Source: Symbiodinium natans
Taxonomy: Eukaryota > Sar > Dinophyceae > Suessiales > Symbiodiniaceae
NCBI GenBank assembly: GCA_905221605.1
Contig: CAJNDS010002092.1
Span: 586,108 to 650,107, forward strand
DNA length: 64,000 bases
Direction: 5' to 3'
Of the stretch, positions 60,090-64,000 are shown one piece after another (within the stretch, counting starts at the first letter, position 1; each line of letters begins with the position of its first letter). The position numbers and the translations under genes are program-made. The notes below the pieces were generated by a model. That model searched no databases. It was not told the DNA's origin and saw only the letters and a list, made by a program, of their open reading frames with translations.

Positions 60090-60745
60090 GTGAAAAACAC
60101 GTTTTTGCACATCACCACGTCGGATGGAGCCAGGAGAAGGGCTTCCTCCTATCCACGAGACAACTGTGCGATCCCTGCGATGCCTAGTTTTGAGAGCTCC
60201 GGGACAGGGCCAGCCTTTTCATCTGAGATGTGCGGGCAGACTTCGATGGTGCTGCGCAACATTCCCAAGAGTTTTTCTCGAAGCATGTTGTGCGATCTCC
60301 TGGAAACACATCGGTGCCTTGAGGAGGTGGATTTCTTGTACCTCCCCATTCGGCACAGGGATGGCCGTTGCTTGGGGTACGCCTTCATCAACTTCACCAC
60401 GTCAGCAGCTGCCCTCTCGTTCCACTGGCGCTTCCACCACATGCAGCTGCCTTGCTCGCTGAGGTCTTGCCCGGAGGGGACTTCGGTCCGAGCTGGCGCT
60501 GGCCAGCTGTGGCTCTGGTTGTGCATGCAAACACACAGATGCAAAGTTTGGAGCAACTCCTTGGAAAGTATACCGACAGCCCCATCTTGCATCCTTTTGT
60601 GCCGGATTGGTTGAAGCCGATCCTTCTGGAGAATGGAAGGCGGGTCCCTTTCCCATCGCCGACAAGGCTTGTGGAGGCCCCTGAGTGGGCGTGGTGGGTG
60701 CAACGACGCCAACCGGGTATCTTGGGGACAGGGCTTGGGGTTTAG
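60090..60745 (+). pseudogene. Mei2-like RRM gene copy with a frameshift
   Basis: First frame: SMVLRNIPKSFSRSMLCDLL, VDFLYLPIRHRDGRCLGYAF then INFTTSAAALSF; this matches the Mei2-type RRM (RNP2-like VLRNIP, RNP1-like LGYAFINF) of RNA-binding proteins. Past about 60450 the expected C-terminal part continues in another frame (SLEQLLGKYTDSPILHPFVP, then PILLENGRRVPFPSPTRL), so one or two bases were lost or gained. No intron is needed, which suggests a retrocopy. No ATG at the start of the open frame. Confidence 0.75.
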
Positions 60746-61010
60746 GTCTTAGGACCCAAGAATCGGAACGTTTCTTGTGGTCCACATACCTTGCAGGGGT
60801 TGCAATCTGATCCCAACTTCTAGGTTCATTTGGGGGTTTCCGAAAATGAGGGGTAGCCTTGTTGGGGGTTCCTAGAATACAGACTATAGTATTCTGGGGT
60901 ATTTTAGTGGTAGGGAAACGCACATGTGGTCCCCAAAGTACCTGGCTGTGCTATTCAATCCACTTGTCATCTAGCCTCCAGTGTGAACAACATCCCTACA
61001 CCCTTGTACA
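60746..61010. other. Spacer with introner family B words
   Basis: 60828-60905: TTTGGGGGTTTCCGAAAATG, AGGGGTAGCC, GGGGGTTCC. No gene. Confidence 0.4.
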
Positions 61011-61014
61011 TCTT

Positions 61015-61385
61015 CCCTAAACCCTAAACCCTAAACCCTAAACCCTAAACCCTAAACCCTAAACCCTAAACCCTAAACCCTAAACCCTAAACCCTAAACC
61101 CTAAAACCTAAACCCTACACCTTAAACCCTAAACCCTAAACCCTAAACCCTAACCCTGACCCTGAACCCTGAACCCTGAACCCTGAACCCTGAACCCTGA
61201 ACCCTGAAACCCTAACCCTGAACCCCCTAAACCCTAAACCCTAAACCCTAAACCCTAAACCCTAAACCCTAAACCCTAAACCCTAAACCCTAAACCCTAA
61301 ACCCTGAACCCTGAACCCTGAACCCTAAACCCTAAACCCTAAACCCTAAACCCGAGAACCCTAAACCCGAGAACCCTAAACGTAA
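61015..61385. repeat. Long CCCTAAA array with CCCTGAA block
   Basis: CCCTAAA 61016-61105 and 61225-61300; CCCTGAA 61155-61210 and 61303-61325. Confidence 0.9.
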
Positions 61386-62272
61386 GTCTGCGAGATGTCA
61401 GCACCTGCTGGCTGGAGACATGGAGGCTTTTGGCTACAGTTCCCAATTTGGCCAGTCGTTCTGGCATTTTTTCAGACGGGGTGAAGGGCTGCTTCTATGG
61501 TTTCGGGGTACACGGTTTGGGTCTAACTTAGGGTTTAGGGCTGAGGGTTTAGGGTTTAGGTACCGTTTACCAGATTGCTTGTTAAGGAGACCTCGCTTTG
61601 TGCGCCAGTAGTGTGCAGAAAGAGTAGGGGGCTTGGGCCGGGCAAAGTCTGCGGCACACATGGAATGTCAAACCTCTGATGTGTTGCGGAATAGCTGAAA
61701 CACTGAGCCGTATTCCCTAAACCCTAAACCCTAAACCCTAATCCCGAATCCCTGATCCCTGATCCCTGATCCCTAATCCCTAATCCCTAGTCCCTAGCCT
61801 TAAACCCTAAACCCCAATTCCTAAACCCTAAGCGGCCTAAGGCCGTAGCACTTCAGACTCAAGGCCCACCCCCTCGTTCCAGCCCGATTTGGAATGCGAG
61901 TGCGGCAGTTTGAGTCTTTGATTTTTTGTCCTTAAAGTTTAGGGTGCATGGCTTAGGGTTTTGGGTTTTTGGCTCCAAAAAACCAACCCAAGGACCCTCA
62001 AAAGTGTTGGAGCTCTCGGGGTGTAGGGCTCTCTGAGCCAAGCTCCGTGGGCTTGCGCGATAGGCCCAAGAACACTGAGGGTAGACTCATGGGCCCTTCA
62101 AAAGGTCCCGAACCTGCTTTCAAGGCTTCTGATGTGTGGCCCCTTAATTTGTAGAGGGTATACACGGGGTATATAAGGGGTACCTGTTTATGGGACCATG
62201 TAACTACTAACCTTTAGAGAAACATGTCACCGTGAACGATCAAGGACTCCCATTGCCTTGCGCTAGGCAGCC
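61386..62272. other. Spacer with short arrays
   Basis: 61398-61500 open in two frames, not resolved. TTTAGGG traces 61525-61560. CCCTAAA and CCCTGAT/CCCTAAT variants 61715-61800. Unique 61830-62150 with a plus ORF (61969-62154) that lacks splice support. Confidence 0.4.
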
Positions 62273-62392
62273 ATTTTGGGGGTTTACGACATGAGGGGCT
62301 GCCTTATTGGGGTCCCTTATCCTACTATTAGGGGCCCTCGTGTAGGGGTCCCCCAATGTTCGTACACCCCCATTTGCATTTGCACCGCCCAG
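62273..62392 (+). mobile_element. Introner family B, copy B6
   Basis: TTGGGGGTTTACGACATGAG at the left and AATGTTCGTACACCCCCATT at the right are inverted counterparts; interior GGGGTCCCTTATCC and TAGGGGTCCCC. Ends at acceptor CACCGCCCAG. Confidence 0.7.
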
Positions 62393-62481
62393 ACGTCCTG
62401 GGCACGAGGACGGAAGCGGCCTGTGCTGCTGTTCTCACAGCATCCCGCTTGTCCGCGGGAGAACCCTCCCGCGAAACCTGA
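62393..62481 (+). CDS. Candidate terminal exon after introner B6
   Basis: Reads VLGTRTEAACAAVLTASRLS, then AGEPSRET and TGA. An alternative frame (RGRKRPVLLFSQHPACPREN) is also open, so the frame is not certain. Confidence 0.4.
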
Positions 62482-63280
62482 TAAACCTACAGCCCTAAAC
62501 CCTAAACCCTAAACCCTAAACCCTGAACTCTAAACCCTAACCCCTAAACCCAAAGCCCTAAGCCCTAAACCCTAAACCCTAAACCCTATCTAGTATGGGA
62601 CCGAAATGAGCGGGGAGCAAGCTCGCGGCCCTTGGCTTCCCGATCGGGTCGCCGTGATCTTGTTGTTTGTATCAGTACTGTTGTAAACACTAAACCCTAA
62701 ACCCTAAACCCTAAACCCTAAACCCAAAACCTTATACCCTAAACCACTAGCATTATTGCCAAGTCCCAGAGTAGGCCCTTATTCCTCCCCTTTTGTTAGG
62801 GTGAGGTCTCCTTATAAGCCCCATCAAGCCAAAAAGGGCACCCTTTTGGTTCCTAGGTTCCTCCTGGGTTTAGGGTTTAGGGTTTCCTGCTTTTCATCTT
62901 CAGCTTTTATTGTCCTTGTCATGGTTAGTGTTGTCGGCAGTGCGCCGCAGCATGTCTCTTGATTCTTTCATGTCCAGCGGGTAAGCAGCGCTATTGCAAT
63001 GATATCTGCTCTTCAATTTCCATGATGGAGCGCAGGGTTTAGGGTGTAAACCCTAAGCCCTAAACTCTAAGCCATAAACCCTAAACTCCGATACCTGCAA
63101 GGGGGCCAATCAAGCTAGCTCCAAGCGGAGTTCCTTTTCCCGGTCCAATACCCTAAGGATCCATGTATCCTTATAGTATATGCTTGGGCCCTAAAGCTAC
63201 TATAAAGGAACCCCTTCAAGGCCCAAGTATGCATGGATCCTTTGGGATACCTGCGCCCGTTCCAGCTTTGCAGGGCAGAG
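62482..63280. repeat. CCCTAAA arrays, introner D2, unique spacer
   Basis: CCCTAAA 62494-62590 and 62688-62745. Family D copy 62763-62872 (GAGTAGGCCC ... AAAAAGGGCACCCTTTTGGT ... TTCCTCCTGGG). Unique 62885-63030. 63150-63245 has an inverted repeat around ATCCATG / CATGGATCC. Confidence 0.6.
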
Positions 63281-63290
63281 ACGAAGTTTT

Positions 63291-63387
63291 GGTAGCCCAG
63301 TGGTACCCTTTGCCCTTTTTTTGGTTCAAGGTTCCCTTGTAAAGTAACCAACCCAAAGAAGGATGCCCTCAGAATAACTGGGCTACC
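63291..63387. mobile_element. Introner/MITE family C, copy C3, with target duplication
   Basis: TIRs GGTAGCCCAGT (63291) and ACTGGGCTACC (63377-63387). Flanks ACGAAGTTTT (63281-63290) and ACGAAGTGTT (63388-63397) match at nine of ten bases, a probable 10-bp target site duplication, the size typical of Mutator-like elements. Confidence 0.75.
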
Positions 63388-63640
63388 ACGAAGTGTTTAA
63401 GCCTCGAGTGATTTTGCGTGCGTGCTGCAGTGATGCGGATGCTTCTCCGAAGCATAGAGTTTTTTGCTTTGCATCGCGTTGTGAGAATTTGGGGGGGGGG
63501 GGGGCTCGCATGCATGTCCGGGTCGTGAGAGCAATAATCCAGTTCCCGTGCCTCGACATGAACTCTTAGGGATACTTGGTTTTTTTTGTAAATGTTTGGC
63601 TGCTTTTTGGCTACTGTATTTCCGACGAAGCAGCTACTTT
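63388..63640. other. Unique spacer
   Basis: Includes a G-run at 63491-63504. No gene seen. Confidence 0.4.
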
Positions 63641-63645
63641 GCTAG

Positions 63646-63812
63646 GGCTCTAAACCCTAAACCCTAAAAACCCTAAACCCTAAAACCCTAAACCCTAAAA
63701 ACCCTAAACCCTAAACCCTAAACCCTAAACCCTAAACCCTAAACCCTAAACCCTAAACCCTAAACCCTAAACCCTAAACCCTAAACCCTAAACCCTAAAC
63801 CCTAAACCCTAA
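63646..63812. repeat. CCCTAAA array with CCCTAAAA variants
   Basis: Regular CCCTAAA from about 63710 to 63812, CCCTAAAAA variants at its start. Confidence 0.9.
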
Positions 63813-63879
63813 ATGCGTCTTCGCAGTTCGGTCGATCACCTTGGCCCTGTAGTCTCGTGATGCCCACGACCCGCACTTG

Positions 63880-64000
63880 GAGGTTCATGGTACTTATTAA
63901 CTAGGGTTTAGGGTTTAGGGTTTAGGGTTCAGGGTTTAGGGTTTATAGCTGTGCCGATAACTGTATTTATATCCATATTAGGGCACTTAAGGGGCTTATA
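63880..64000. mobile_element. Introner family F, copy F2, interrupted by TTTAGGG array, cut by window end
   Basis: TGGAGGTTCATGGTACTTAT, TAAC (63879-63902) is the F arm. A TTTAGGG array (63903-63947) sits where F1 continues. Then TATAGCTGTGCC, CTTAAGGGGCTTATA resume F-like interior. The right arm lies beyond the window. Confidence 0.65.

Noticed and set aside
1-64000. Telomeric repeats as evidence of a chromosome end or subtelomere
   Set aside because: Arrays occur in both orientations throughout 64 kb, are short, alternate with exon-like sequence and lie inside introns with kept reading frame. A terminal array would be long and in one orientation at one edge.
1-64000. tRNA, rRNA and snRNA genes
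   Set aside because: I saw no cloverleaf with A and B boxes and no conserved rRNA words; a covariance-model scan would be decisive.

Overview
The window reads as nuclear DNA of a eukaryotic alga, most likely a dinoflagellate. The evidence is: plant-type telomeric heptamer arrays (TTTAGGG/CCCTAAA) scattered through almost the whole window; short exons split by introns with GT, GC and possibly GA donors; a Ty1/copia retrotransposon whose RT box reads HGDD instead of YVDD; and a Mei2-type RRM gene copy. I see no rRNA, tRNA, CRISPR array or bacterial operon. Other algae with TTTAGGG telomeres are not excluded.

Main result: the telomeric arrays are not a chromosome end. They sit inside introns. 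Around 0.4-4.7 kb I can chain short exons in a constant reading frame across introns made largely of TTTAGGG or CCCTAAA repeats, ending in a stop at 4723-4725. Two more chains of this kind lie at 47.27-48.10 kb and 51.77-52.34 kb (stop at 52342-52344). Other introns in these genes are short inverted-repeat elements that recur across the window (families A-G below), which is the signature of introners (intron-generating transposons). Some copies of these elements contain telomeric arrays. The same exon/array pattern continues for most of the window, and I list further isolated candidate exons.

Layout. 1-4725: introner remnant, then gene 1. 4726-14675: telomeric arrays with scattered candidate exons, an AT-rich unique block at 12.04-12.83 kb and a GGGCCA minisatellite at 14.06-14.45 kb. 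14681-23773: a complete Ty1/copia element with 123-bp identical LTRs, a GGCCA target duplication, PBS, PPT, gag, protease, integrase, RT and RNase H, spread over five or six frames. 23774-25995: arrays, introners E1 and A2. 25996-29354: AT-rich RING-finger gene region without telomeric arrays, plus a roughly 560-bp tandem repeat. 29.4-34.8 kb: arrays and candidate exons. 34836-37086: AT-rich element with 24-bp terminal inverted repeats carrying two coding-like segments. 37.1-41.2 kb: variant arrays and A-rich repeats. 41.3-43.0 kb: AT-rich block full of small hairpins. 43.1-54.5 kb: arrays, introners, genes 2 and 3 and a decayed coding region at 49.3-50.0 kb. 54.5-64.0 kb: variant repeats, long homopolymers, a frameshifted Mei2-like copy at 60.1-60.7 kb and several introner copies.

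Limits: splice sites were picked by eye for frame and consensus, so isolated exons are tentative. No homology search was possible. Homopolymers and long heptamer arrays may have wrong lengths in the assembly.
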